A stretch of 8,436 bases of DNA from an uncultured Collinsella sp. (GTDB lineage: Bacteria > Actinomycetota > Coriobacteriia > Coriobacteriales > Coriobacteriaceae), in NCBI GenBank assembly GCA_902494545.1, contig CABUTP010000054.1:1-8436 (forward strand), given 5' to 3'. Under the pieces are notes generated by a model. The model worked only from the letters and a program-made list of their open reading frames with translations, was not told where the DNA came from and did no database searches. Both the position numbers and the translations under genes were made by a program. Shown one piece after another: positions 1 through 6,119 of the stretch (within the stretch, counting starts at the first letter, position 1; every line of letters begins with the position of its first letter).

Positions 1-153
1 GTAGCGATAGGCGTGGTAATCGAGCTCGTGGCGCAGCTCGGCCGCACGCGCGGCGGCCTGGGCACGGGCATCGGCCGGTGCAGCGACATCCGCACTCGCG
101 GGCGTTTCGGTATCGATGTCCACACCGTCACCAAACAGGCTCGATTGCTCCAT
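1..153 (-). CDS. ligA: NAD-dependent DNA ligase LigA, N-terminal fragment (runs off the left edge)
   Basis: Only the first 51 codons are in the window. LigA seals nicks in duplex DNA using NAD+ during replication and repair. The visible part ends in AAELRHELDYHAYRY (residues 37-51), which matches the start of the family's Ia domain, where an ELR..L..H.YRYYVLD pattern contacts the nicotinamide mononucleotide part of NAD+. The start codon at 153-151 is supported by an AAGGAG ribosome binding site at 161-166, 7 bases away. About 33 residues precede the usual LigA start. They are rich in Ala, Asp and Thr and begin MEQSSLFGDG, where QSSLF (residues 3-7) looks like a sliding-clamp binding peptide. 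The gene follows the protease gene on the same strand but is separated from it by a strong terminator, so it probably has its own promoter, which I could not place. The adenylation motif and other domains are outside the window, so the call rests on the N-terminal motif alone. Confidence 0.78.
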   Translation of the reverse strand, partial: MEQSSLFGDGVDIDTETPASADVAAPADARAQAAARAAELRHELDYHAYRY

Positions 154-300
154 AGCGGCACTCCTTCGCTCGATTTCAAACGGTTACTAGAGTACCACCG
201 GTCACTATGGCGCCGAATAGCCCTTTCGAACCGCACCGAATCGGCAGCCACCAGGCCGGGGTGGATCGCGCGATCAAACCATGCCCTTGCCAGTTCTAAA

Positions 301-331
301 TGATCCGTTTTCCTCCGTTCCCAACGGATCA
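301..331 (-). repeat. 9-bp inverted repeat between htrA terminator and ligA
   Basis: TGATCCGTT (301-309) and AACGGATCA (323-331) are perfect reverse complements around a 13-base loop. The loop carries a second copy of TCCGTT, so on the minus-strand RNA the CCGTT arm can also pair with a nearer AACGG in a short stem with a 3-base loop. The element lies just after the htrA terminator and about 150 bases before the ligA start. It could be a backup terminator, a regulator site for ligA, or chance. The rest of 154-300 holds no other feature I can support. Confidence 0.4.
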
Positions 332-339
332 ATGAGAAA

Positions 340-377
340 AGAGGGGGCTGTCCCACATTGATGGGACGGCCCCCTCT
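340..377 (-). terminator. Intrinsic terminator of the HtrA-like protease gene
   Basis: The arms 340-355 and 362-377 form a 16-bp stem that is GC-rich, has one G-U wobble and closes on a 6-base loop. On the minus strand the stem is followed at once by TTTTC. It lies 26 bases past the protease stop codon, which is the usual layout for a Rho-independent terminator. Confidence 0.87.
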
Positions 378-403
378 GGCATCGGTATGTGCGATACGGC
401 TCG

Positions 404-1864
404 TTAGTAACCCTGGCCGTAGCCCTGACCCTGGCCCTGCTGGCCTAGTAGCTCCTCCAGGTACTGGCGCAGCTGCTCGTCGGTAATACCGCCGTTGCCG
501 GTGTCGGTCGAACTGTCGTCCTGCTGCTGGTTCTGCAACTCCTCATCGGAGCCCAGCTCGACGGTGACCTTCTTCTCTTCCTTGCCGCGCATGAGCGTGA
601 TCTCGACTTTCTCGCCCACCTCGTGGCTGCGCAGTGCGATGATCAGACCATCGGCGCTCGTGATCTCGTCGTCGCCCAGCTTGGTGATGACGTCGCCCTC
701 CTGAATGCCGGCCTTGGCGGCAGGACCGTCCTCGACGACGCTTGCCACATACGCGCCGCTATCGGTGCTCAGCTTGTTGGTGCGGGCGTTGAGCGCATTG
801 ACGCTCGAAAGCGTAGCGCCCATGTACGGATGTACCGGCGTCTTGCCGTCGATGATCTGGTCGGCAATGTTCTTGGCGTAGTTAACGGGAATAGCAAAGC
901 CCACGCCCGAGCTGGAGCCCGAATAGCTCTCGATAAGCGAGTTAATACCCACGAGCTCGCCGTTGTCGTTGACGAGTGCGCCACCGGAGTTGCCCGGGTT
1001 GATGGCGGCATCGGTCTGGATCATGTTGGCGTAGATGGTGTTGCCGCTGGTAGAGCTCATGGCCGTGGAGCGGTACAGCGCCGACACGATACCCGTGGAG
1101 ACAGACTGCTCGTTGCCGAACGGCGAGCCGATGGCCATGACCCACTCGCCCACGTTGAGCTTGGAGGAGTCGCCGATCTCGATCGGCGTGAGCTTGGAGG
1201 CGTCGGCGTCCTTGAGTTTGATGACGGCTAGGTCGCTCGAAGCATCGTTGCCCACGAACTCGGCCTCGTAGGTGGTGCCGTCATCCATGGTCACCACGTA
1301 CTGGTCGTAGCCATCGACCACGTGGTTGTTGGTGAGGATGTGGCCCTCGGTATCGAGCACCACGCCCGAACCGACACTGCCCGAGCTGTCCGACTCATCG
1401 GCAGACTGCGAAAGCGAGCCATTCTGGCTGCCGCTCGAAGTGGCGGTGATGGAAACCACGGAGGGCAATGCCTTGGCAGAAACGGCCTCGGCCAGCGTGG
1501 TGTCCTCGGAGTCGATGGTGATCTTTTGCGTCGATGAACCCGAAGCGCCCGCCGTCACGGCATTCTTTCCGCCGCCAATATTGAGCGTGCCGCTCATAAT
1601 GAGCGCAATGACCAGCAGGGCTCCGCAGGCACAGCCGGCGAGTGCCGTAATAAAGATCGGCAGCTTTTTGGTCTTGGTCTTGACCACCGTGTGCTTGTTT
1701 ACAACCTGCTGACCGCCCAGCGGCTGGCCGGTCTGTGTATCGTAAGCCTGCACGTAGGGAATGTTACTGCCGGCAGGCGTCGACTCCACCTGCACACGCG
1801 GCTGCTGCTGGGTCTCGCCAGCGTTGCCCGCATCCTGAGGACGCTGGGAATCGTTCTCGCTCAT
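404..1864 (-). CDS. HtrA/DegP-like membrane-anchored serine protease with one PDZ domain
   Basis: A trypsin-fold protease of the HtrA family (486 aa), which degrades or refolds damaged proteins on the outer side of the membrane. Residues 1-67 are a polar, Gln-rich cytoplasmic stretch. Residues 68-91 form one transmembrane segment, followed by a Gly/Ser-rich linker. The protease domain spans about 120-345 with the full catalytic triad: His181 in TNNHVVDG, Asp211 in SSDLAVIK and Ser293 in GNSGG. A PDZ domain follows at about 346-440. The C-terminus is Gln/Asp/Gly-rich and ends GQGQGYGQGY. I chose the ATG at 1864 because AAAGGA (1873-1878) sits 8 bases upstream; an in-frame ATG 13 codons further up overlaps the hairpin at 1894-1917 and lacks such a site. 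Actinobacterial and Firmicutes HtrA proteins (PepD, HtrA, HtrB) share this one-membrane-anchor, one-PDZ plan. The exact substrate is unknown. The gene ends at a strong terminator and appears monocistronic. Confidence 0.93.
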   Translation of the reverse strand: MSENDSQRPQDAGNAGETQQQPRVQVESTPAGSNIPYVQAYDTQTGQPLGGQQVVNKHTVVKTKTKKLPIFITALAGCACGALLVIALIMSGTLNIGGGKNAVTAGASGSSTQKITIDSEDTTLAEAVSAKALPSVVSITATSSGSQNGSLSQSADESDSSGSVGSGVVLDTEGHILTNNHVVDGYDQYVVTMDDGTTYEAEFVGNDASSDLAVIKLKDADASKLTPIEIGDSSKLNVGEWVMAIGSPFGNEQSVSTGIVSALYRSTAMSSTSGNTIYANMIQTDAAINPGNSGGALVNDNGELVGINSLIESYSGSSSGVGFAIPVNYAKNIADQIIDGKTPVHPYMGATLSSVNALNARTNKLSTDSGAYVASVVEDGPAAKAGIQEGDVITKLGDDEITSADGLIIALRSHEVGEKVEITLMRGKEEKKVTVELGSDEELQNQQQDDSSTDTGNGGITDEQLRQYLEELLGQQGQGQGYGQGY

Positions 1865-1893
1865 GGCTGCGATCCTTTCGTCTAATAACCAAA

Positions 1894-1917
1894 GGCCCGC
1901 CAAACATGTGGCGGGCC
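1894..1917 (-). other. GC-rich hairpin in the leader of the HtrA-like gene
   Basis: GGCCCGCC (1894-1901) and GGCGGGCC (1910-1917) form a perfect 8-bp stem with an 8-base loop. On the minus strand it is followed by TTTGGTTATT, a weak T-rich tail, and it lies 15 bases upstream of the protease ribosome binding site. It could terminate read-through from the regulator gene, attenuate the protease transcript, or stabilise its 5' end. Confidence 0.55.
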
Positions 1918-1946
1918 ATCATTGTTCACGTTGAGTTGTACCCCAA
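1918..1946 (-). promoter_or_regulatory. Weak candidate promoter for the HtrA-like gene
   Basis: TTGGGG (1941-1946) and AATGAT (1918-1923) on the minus strand are 17 bases apart, a sigma70-like spacing with 3 of 6 and 4 of 6 consensus matches. A transcript from here would begin inside the hairpin at 1894-1917. The match is poor and could be chance in a 208-base gap. Confidence 0.18.
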
Positions 1947-2035
1947 TATGCGGGCGCACGTGTATGAGAACGCAATCTTTTAGGAAGGCTTAAGTTCTGT
2001 TGCAGGCCCGAAAGGAACCCGCACCTGCGTCAATA

Positions 2036-2068
2036 CCACCACAAAGGTGCCTGTCCCCTTTGTGGTGG
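2036..2068 (-). terminator. Hairpin after the winged-helix regulator gene, REP-like
   Basis: CCACCACAAAGG (2036-2047) and CCTTTGTGGTGG (2057-2068) form a perfect 12-bp stem with a 9-base loop, 4 bases past the regulator stop codon. The position fits a terminator, but no T-run follows on the minus strand, which is atypical. The core GTGCCTGTCCCC (2047-2058) resembles, from memory, a motif found in short repeated extragenic palindromes of several bacteria, so this may be a REP-type element acting as a transcript end. A shorter GCAGG/CCTGC pairing (2002-2006 with 2024-2028) lies just downstream. Confidence 0.55.
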
Positions 2069-2072
2069 AAAT

Positions 2073-2735
2073 CTAGTCCTTAAACAGATAACCCACGCCG
2101 CGGACGGTGGTGATGTGTGCCGCGATCTGCGGGCCCACCTTGGAGCGGATGCGTCGAATGTGCACGTCGACGGTGCGCGTGCCGCCGCAGTACTCAAAGC
2201 CCCACACGCGGTGCAGCAGCACCTCGCGGCTGTAGGCACGGTTGGGATGCGTCGCCAAAAAGCTCAGCAGCGAGTACTCCATCAGCGTCAGGTCGATGGG
2301 CTCGTTATCGAGCGTCACCTGGTAGGTAGCCAGGTTAATCTCGAGGTTATCGATGTTGAGCACATCGTCGGCGGCGACGGTCTCCTCCTCGCCCATCAGG
2401 CGCTGCGCACGAGCCTTGAGCTCGTTGGGCGTCGCCGTGGGGCATACAAAGTCGGCATGCGCGTGATTCGGCAGACGCAGAGTGCCGAGCGCCTCGTCAT
2501 CGACGATCACCAGCATGGGGACGCCGCCACGATCGTCAAGCCACTTGGCAATCTGATCGATGCGGTCGCTGCGGATGCCATCGGAATCGAGAATCAGCAA
2601 GTCAAAGTCGTGCGCCGCAGTTGGCGAATCGGGGGTGGCCAGGCTCACCTCGACACCCAGGGTGGTCGTCAAGCTGCGGGCAAACTCGTGGAAGCGCGTC
2701 GTGCGCGCCATGAACAGGGCACTCTTTTCGGACAT
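2073..2735 (-). CDS. OmpR-type winged-helix regulator with degenerate receiver, GlnR-like
   Basis: A DNA-binding regulator of 220 aa. Residues 1-115 have the length of a receiver domain, with Asp50 in DLLILDSD at the phosphorylation position. The acidic pair expected after the first strand is missing (ALFMARTTR instead), and the Lys expected after strand 5 is replaced in FVCPTAT (97-102). Residues 125-220 are a complete winged helix, including DLTLMEYSLLSFLATHP, VWGFEYCGGTRTVDVHIRR and a final TTVRGVGYLF. The GGTRTVDVH..R.R.K.GP wording is close to actinobacterial GlnR, an orphan nitrogen regulator whose receiver also lacks the usual pocket; MtrA and PhoP relatives share parts of it. I chose the ATG at 2735 because GGAGG (2741-2745) lies 5 bases upstream. 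The gene follows the glutamine-synthetase-family gene by 50 bp with no terminator, so the two are probably co-transcribed. No histidine kinase gene is adjacent. Family call is firm; the GlnR role is inference. Confidence 0.85.
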   Translation of the reverse strand: MSEKSALFMARTTRFHEFARSLTTTLGVEVSLATPDSPTAAHDFDLLILDSDGIRSDRIDQIAKWLDDRGGVPMLVIVDDEALGTLRLPNHAHADFVCPTATPNELKARAQRLMGEEETVAADDVLNIDNLEINLATYQVTLDNEPIDLTLMEYSLLSFLATHPNRAYSREVLLHRVWGFEYCGGTRTVDVHIRRIRSKVGPQIAAHITTVRGVGYLFKD

Positions 2736-2785
2736 ATCGGCCTCCAAGGAAATGAGCTCAATCGTACTGGAACAAGCCAGCGCGA

Positions 2786-4123
2786 TTAGGAGTTCGCCAG
2801 ATAATGCTTGATCTCCCACTCGGTGATCGTGGACTCAAACTTATGCCACTCGTTGCGCTTCTTTTTGAGGAAGAAGCTGTGGATGTGCTCGCCGAGGGCA
2901 TCCTTCATAAACTGCGAGTCCTCAAAGACGTCGAGCGCCTCTTTGAGCGAGCGCGGCAGCGGCGTGTAGCCGGCCTCGAGCATCTGACGGTCGGTGAGTT
3001 TGAGTGTCTCGGCCGTGGCCTCGGGCGGGAGCTCCAGCTTGCGCTCGATGCCATCGAGACCAGCCGCCAGCGTGACGGCGTTAACCAGGTACGGATTGGC
3101 CATGGGGTCGGGGCTGCGCAGCTCGATGCGCGTGGACAGCTGCTTGCCGGGCTTGTAGACCGGGATGCGGATCATGCTCGCGCGGTTGCGCAGGCCCCAC
3201 GTGGCGTACTGCGGCACGGAGTCGCCACCCGTGGTGATGCGCTTGTACGAGTTGACCGTGGGGTTGGTGATGGCGCTGATCTCGCGCGCGTGCGCCAAGA
3301 TGCCGGCCATATAGTGCTTGGCGGTATCGGAGAGATGGTACTTCTCGTCGTCCTCGCCCCAAAAGACGTTGTTGCCGTCGTGGTCGAACAGCGACTGATG
3401 CAAAAACATAGCGCTGCCGTCCTCGCCCGCCAACGGCTTGGGCATAAAGGAGGCGTGGCAACCGCTCTCGTAGGCCTGCTGCTTAATGATGAGCTTGGCC
3501 GTGGTGATGGCATCGGACATGCTCAGGGCCTCGGCGTGGCGCAGGCTCATGCCGTGCTGCGAGCGGCCGGCGGCGTGGAAGGTGTACTCCACGGGCACGG
3601 ACATCTTCTCCAGCGTGAGGACCGTGTTGCGACGCAGGTCGCGGGCGGCATCGCTCACCGAAAGGTCAAAGTAGCCCACGTTGTCGAGCGGCTCGGGCGT
3701 GTGCTCGTCGGGGAAGTAATAGTACTCCAGCTCGGCACCCACGTTGAGCAGGTAGCCGGCCTTCTCGGCCTTATAGAACATGCGGCGCAGGGCGTCGCGC
3801 GGGTCGCCGGCAAACGGCCTGCGATCGGGGGTGCACACGTCGCAGAACACGCGGGCGACGCCGTTGTGGCTCGGGCGCCACGGCAGGATCTGGAAGGTCG
3901 AAGCATCGGGAAACGCCAGCATGTCGGCTTCCTCGGGCGTAGCAAAGCCCTCGATGGCAGAGCCGTCAAAGCCAATACCCTCCTCAAAAGCGACCTCGAG
4001 GTCCTCGGGGCTAATGGCAAAGTTCTTGAGGCGGCCGAGAATGTCGACAAACCACAGACGCACAAAGCGGATGTCACGCTGCTCTACGGAGCGGAGTACG
4101 TAATCAATGTTCTGCTGGTTCAT
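2786..4123 (-). CDS. Glutamine synthetase family protein (GlnA2-like fold) with altered active site
   Basis: This 445-aa protein has the usual length of a short type I glutamine synthetase, whose family joins ammonia to glutamate using ATP. The N-terminal beta-grasp domain carries VRLWFVDILG and GFDGSAIEGF (51-60). The catalytic domain carries ELEYYY (Glu131, Glu133), FMPKP (226-230), NSYKR (291-295), NRASMIRIP and RIELRSPDP (Glu334, Arg336). From memory it tracks mycobacterial GlnA2 closely. Compared with such enzymes, the Glu of HHE is Ala184, the Glu of GQ(H/Q)E is Gly191, the His of GS(G/A)MH is Phe240, and the flap Glu of GGEAP/GYEAP is Asp301 with one extra residue nearby. These residues bind metal or close over the substrate, so ordinary synthetase activity is doubtful. 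No Tyr adenylylation loop was recognised. The start at 4123 has AAGGGGAG (4128-4135) upstream. The regulator gene follows in the same likely operon, and a GlnR-type box lies upstream. The family call is secure; the reaction is not. Confidence 0.9.
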   Translation of the reverse strand: MNQQNIDYVLRSVEQRDIRFVRLWFVDILGRLKNFAISPEDLEVAFEEGIGFDGSAIEGFATPEEADMLAFPDASTFQILPWRPSHNGVARVFCDVCTPDRRPFAGDPRDALRRMFYKAEKAGYLLNVGAELEYYYFPDEHTPEPLDNVGYFDLSVSDAARDLRRNTVLTLEKMSVPVEYTFHAAGRSQHGMSLRHAEALSMSDAITTAKLIIKQQAYESGCHASFMPKPLAGEDGSAMFLHQSLFDHDGNNVFWGEDDEKYHLSDTAKHYMAGILAHAREISAITNPTVNSYKRITTGGDSVPQYATWGLRNRASMIRIPVYKPGKQLSTRIELRSPDPMANPYLVNAVTLAAGLDGIERKLELPPEATAETLKLTDRQMLEAGYTPLPRSLKEALDVFEDSQFMKDALGEHIHSFFLKKKRNEWHKFESTITEWEIKHYLANS

Positions 4124-4162
4124 GTCGCTCCCCTTTCTTTCGGGCGGGTTTCGACTGGTCTA

Positions 4163-4182
4163 TATCGCAGATACTATCGCAG
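4163..4182 (-). repeat. 8-bp direct repeat in the synthetase-family gene leader or promoter
   Basis: CTGCGATA occurs twice on the minus strand (4175-4182 and 4163-4170) with a 12-base period, between the GlnR-type box and the start codon. The copies also contain the AT-rich hexamers TAGTAT and TATAGA, which are the best -10 candidates here. The repeat may be a regulator site or part of the promoter. Confidence 0.35.
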
Positions 4183-4188
4183 AAAAAT

Positions 4189-4204
4189 GTTTCCGCAGGG
4201 TTAA
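4189..4204 (-). promoter_or_regulatory. Candidate GlnR-type box upstream of the synthetase-family gene
   Basis: The minus strand reads TTAAC, six bases (CCTGCG), then GAAAC. The actinobacterial GlnR consensus, as I recall it from Streptomyces, is gTnAC-n6-GaAAC. The second half-site matches fully, and the first matches at all fixed positions but its leading g. The box ends 65 bases before the start codon and about 20 to 30 bases upstream of -10-like hexamers, a place where an activator could act. The neighbouring GlnR-like regulator gene makes the site more credible. Confidence 0.45.
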
Positions 4205-4220
4205 AGCGTATCAAGCGCTC

Positions 4221-4255
4221 AAAAAACGTGCGCGAACAGGCGGGTGCCAAGCACG
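4221..4255 (-). terminator. Weak candidate terminator of the LacI-family gene
   Basis: On the minus strand a CGTGC/GCACG stem (4251-4255 with 4227-4231) is followed directly by six T residues (4226-4221), 23 bases past the LacI-family stop codon. The stem is only 5 bp with a 19-base loop, so termination here would be inefficient unless a better fold exists. Confidence 0.25.
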
Positions 4256-4278
4256 AACAGACCGACTCGGACGGGCGA

Positions 4279-5301
4279 CTAGCGCGAGGTCGAAGCGCGG
4301 TGTTCGATGTGACCGGGAACCTCGATGCGCTTGGGCGCCAGCTTTGCGGCTTCGCCCACGGTGGTGGTAACAACGTCGATGCGCTCGGACAGGCGCTCGA
4401 CCACACGCTCGGCAATGGTGAGGGTGTCTTGCGCGGCCGTGGTGACGCCGCCAAAGAGCACATGGTTCCAGGGGTAATCGTCAAACGTCGCGATTTTGAG
4501 GCCAGCCGGCAACGAGGGCCCCAGCTGTGCTAGCGCCTCGGTCAGACGCAGGAAGACCAGACCGTTGACGGCAATGAGGCCGAGCTTTTTGCCGGCATAG
4601 CCGCGGATGGTCTCGTCCAAGCGACCGACGCCCGTGGCGCCCCCGTCGGCCAGGGTGACGACCTCGCCCGCAAGGCCGCGGTGCGAAAGCTCGTCAGTAA
4701 AGGCCTTGGCGCGCTCGCGACGGACGGGGCTGTCGTCGCTTGCCTCGGTAAGCAGGCACAGGCGCTCGCTGCCCGCAGCAGCCAAGGCGTCTACCAAGCC
4801 GGCGACCAGCTCACGATTGTTAGATGTCACCAGATCGACACCGCCGTCGGCAACGTCGCGGTCGAGCAGCACGACGGGCAGGCGTCCCGCTGCCGCGGCG
4901 ATCGCCTCATCATTGCCTCCGCAGGTGTTGACGACCAGGCCGTCCACGCTGGCATCGATAAGTCTGGTGAGCGACTCCGCTTCCTTAGCGGAGTCGTTGC
5001 CACTAATGGCCGTCATGAGCGAGCAGCCGCGCGCGGCGGCGCTGACGGAAAGCCCTTCGAGCATAGCGCTGGAGAACGGGTTGGCGATGTCGGCCAGGAT
5101 CACGCCGATGAGGTTGGTGCGCGAGCTGCGCAGATTGCGCGCGGCGGCACGCGGGCGATAGCCGGTGCGCTCGATAACCGCTGCGATGCGAGCACGGGTT
5201 TCCTCGGTCATCTGCCCGGGGCGGTTATTGAGATAGCGCGAAACCGTGGCCGGACTCACGCCCGCCTCGGCGGCAATGTCCTTGATTCTCATCTGCGCCA
5301 T
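4279..5301 (-). CDS. LacI-family transcriptional regulator
   Basis: A ligand-responsive repressor or activator of 340 aa, the family's usual length. Residues 5-24 form the helix-turn-helix (IKDIAAEAGVSPATVSRYLN), and residues 48-61 hold the hinge with the ARNLRSS motif whose Leu inserts into the operator minor groove. From residue 64 a periplasmic-binding-protein-like fold follows, with LIGVILADIANPF, LLDRDV (Asp148, Arg149), SNNREL and FDDYPWN (273-279), which are typical effector-contact segments. The ATG at 5301 was chosen because GGGG (5308-5311) precedes it; in-frame ATGs at 5349 and 5292 lack a comparable site. The effector cannot be told from sequence, although FDDYPW recalls some sugar-acid regulators. 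No sugar-use genes lie next to it here. An imperfect repeat of the kind such proteins bind lies at 5369-5402. The gene is flanked by unrelated units and may act elsewhere in the genome. Confidence 0.93.
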   Translation of the reverse strand: MAQMRIKDIAAEAGVSPATVSRYLNNRPGQMTEETRARIAAVIERTGYRPRAAARNLRSSRTNLIGVILADIANPFSSAMLEGLSVSAAARGCSLMTAISGNDSAKEAESLTRLIDASVDGLVVNTCGGNDEAIAAAAGRLPVVLLDRDVADGGVDLVTSNNRELVAGLVDALAAAGSERLCLLTEASDDSPVRRERAKAFTDELSHRGLAGEVVTLADGGATGVGRLDETIRGYAGKKLGLIAVNGLVFLRLTEALAQLGPSLPAGLKIATFDDYPWNHVLFGGVTTAAQDTLTIAERVVERLSERIDVVTTTVGEAAKLAPKRIEVPGHIEHRASTSR

Positions 5302-5368
5302 AGCGCACCCCGTTTCCCCATTGTCGGCAGTCTGAGCCATTTTAGGCATTTTTTTAAAAATCTCGGTT

Positions 5369-5402
5369 GCAAAACGCTGTAGGTGAGTAGCATCGTTTTT
5401 GC
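5369..5402 (-). promoter_or_regulatory. Inverted repeat in the GntR-LacI gap, possible LacI-type operator
   Basis: GCAAAACG (5369-5376) and CGTTTTTGC (5394-5402) are inverted repeats with one extra T in the second arm and 17 bases between them. They lie 68 bases upstream of the LacI-family start and 24 bases past the GntR stop. The element could be an autoregulatory site for the LacI-family protein or a weak hairpin ending the GntR transcript; neither is clear. Confidence 0.25.
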
Positions 5403-5426
5403 GTCTCGAGCAGATGCGGTGATGGG

Positions 5427-6119
5427 CTAGATAGACGAGTCTTTGGACAGCTCGAAATAGTCGGGATGCAAGGCGATAACCGGTCCCTGTTCCTCGGGCA
5501 TCAGATGCAAGTGCGTCTCGGCCAGATAGCTCGCCGTGTCGGTATCGCCCCTCTTAATGGCCTCGAGAATCCGGCGATGCTGCCGACGAATCGGCTCCCA
5601 ATCCAGATCCTGCGACACCATACGCAACCAGTTGTATCGCTCAAAATGCGTGTTGACGCTCTTCATCCAATCCCACAACATGTGACGACCGGCAATCTCA
5701 AAACACGTCTCATGGAACAGGTTGTCCAGATCAAAAAAGCGACGCGTCTCGCTATGGTCGAGCGACTCGGACTCGGCAAGAATCTGCTCGAGCCGATGCT
5801 TTTGCTCGGACGTGGCGGCAGAACAGCATTTAATGAGTACGCTTCTCTCGAGTTTCTCGCGCAAGAAACAGGCGTTCTCGGCGCGCTCCATGCTGATTTT
5901 TGAAACATAGGTGCCGCTTTTGGGACGCGTTTCCACCAGCTCCTGCTCACGCAGGCGCACAAAGGACTCGCGAATGGGCGTGCGCCCGATTCCCGTCTCC
6001 TTTTCCAGACCAATCGCCGAAAGGCGCGTGCCGGGCTTGAGCTCGGCATAGATGATCTTGGAGCGCAATGCGTTGTATGCCTGGTCTTGCAGGCTCTGAT
6101 AATGCTGGTGCTGTTCCAT
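5427..6119 (-). CDS. GntR-family regulator with FCD ligand-binding domain
   Basis: A 230-aa DNA-binding regulator. Residues 8-75 form the GntR winged helix (YNALRSKIIYAELKPG, then GLEKETGIGRTPIRESFVRL, then the wing ending SGTYVSKI). Residues 80-210 form an all-helical FCD domain. Asp132 and His136 (DNLFH), His181 (RQHRRIL) and His203 (AETHL) match the metal-binding set of FCD proteins, which often sense small organic acids. I chose the ATG at 6119 because GAGG (6125-6128) lies 5 bases upstream. A GTG further up at 6161 has no comparable site and would fall at or before the likely transcription start. The regulator lies directly downstream of the reductase gene, and both upstream regions carry TCAGTTGCGG, so control of the reductase and of itself is plausible but inferred. 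The ligand is unknown. Confidence 0.92.
   Translation of the reverse strand: MEQHQHYQSLQDQAYNALRSKIIYAELKPGTRLSAIGLEKETGIGRTPIRESFVRLREQELVETRPKSGTYVSKISMERAENACFLREKLERSVLIKCCSAATSEQKHRLEQILAESESLDHSETRRFFDLDNLFHETCFEIAGRHMLWDWMKSVNTHFERYNWLRMVSQDLDWEPIRRQHRRILEAIKRGDTDTASYLAETHLHLMPEEQGPVIALHPDYFELSKDSSI

Noticed and set aside
13..303. Plus-strand open frame at the left edge
   Set aside because: It overlaps the LigA N-terminus and intergenic DNA and shows no coding character; the minus strand has a ribosome binding site and a LigA motif.
2736..2819. Longer start for the winged-helix regulator at 2819
   Set aside because: It would overlap the end of the synthetase-family gene and add 28 residues ahead of the receiver; GGAGG supports the ATG at 2735.
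3545..3580. A local frameshift as the cause of the missing Glu ligands in the synthetase-family protein
   Set aside because: The frame stays open with matching residues on both sides and no length change, and the alternative frames do not restore HHE or QHE in order.
2804..4204. Plus-strand open frame of 466 codons opposite the synthetase-family gene
   Set aside because: It mirrors a real minus-strand gene in GC-rich DNA. Its product is rich in Val, Gly, Arg and Leu without recognisable domains.
4124..4278. Riboswitch or glutamine-responsive RNA leader before the synthetase-family gene
   Set aside because: No known aptamer core was seen; the gap shows only direct repeats, a GlnR-type box and the end of the LacI-family unit.
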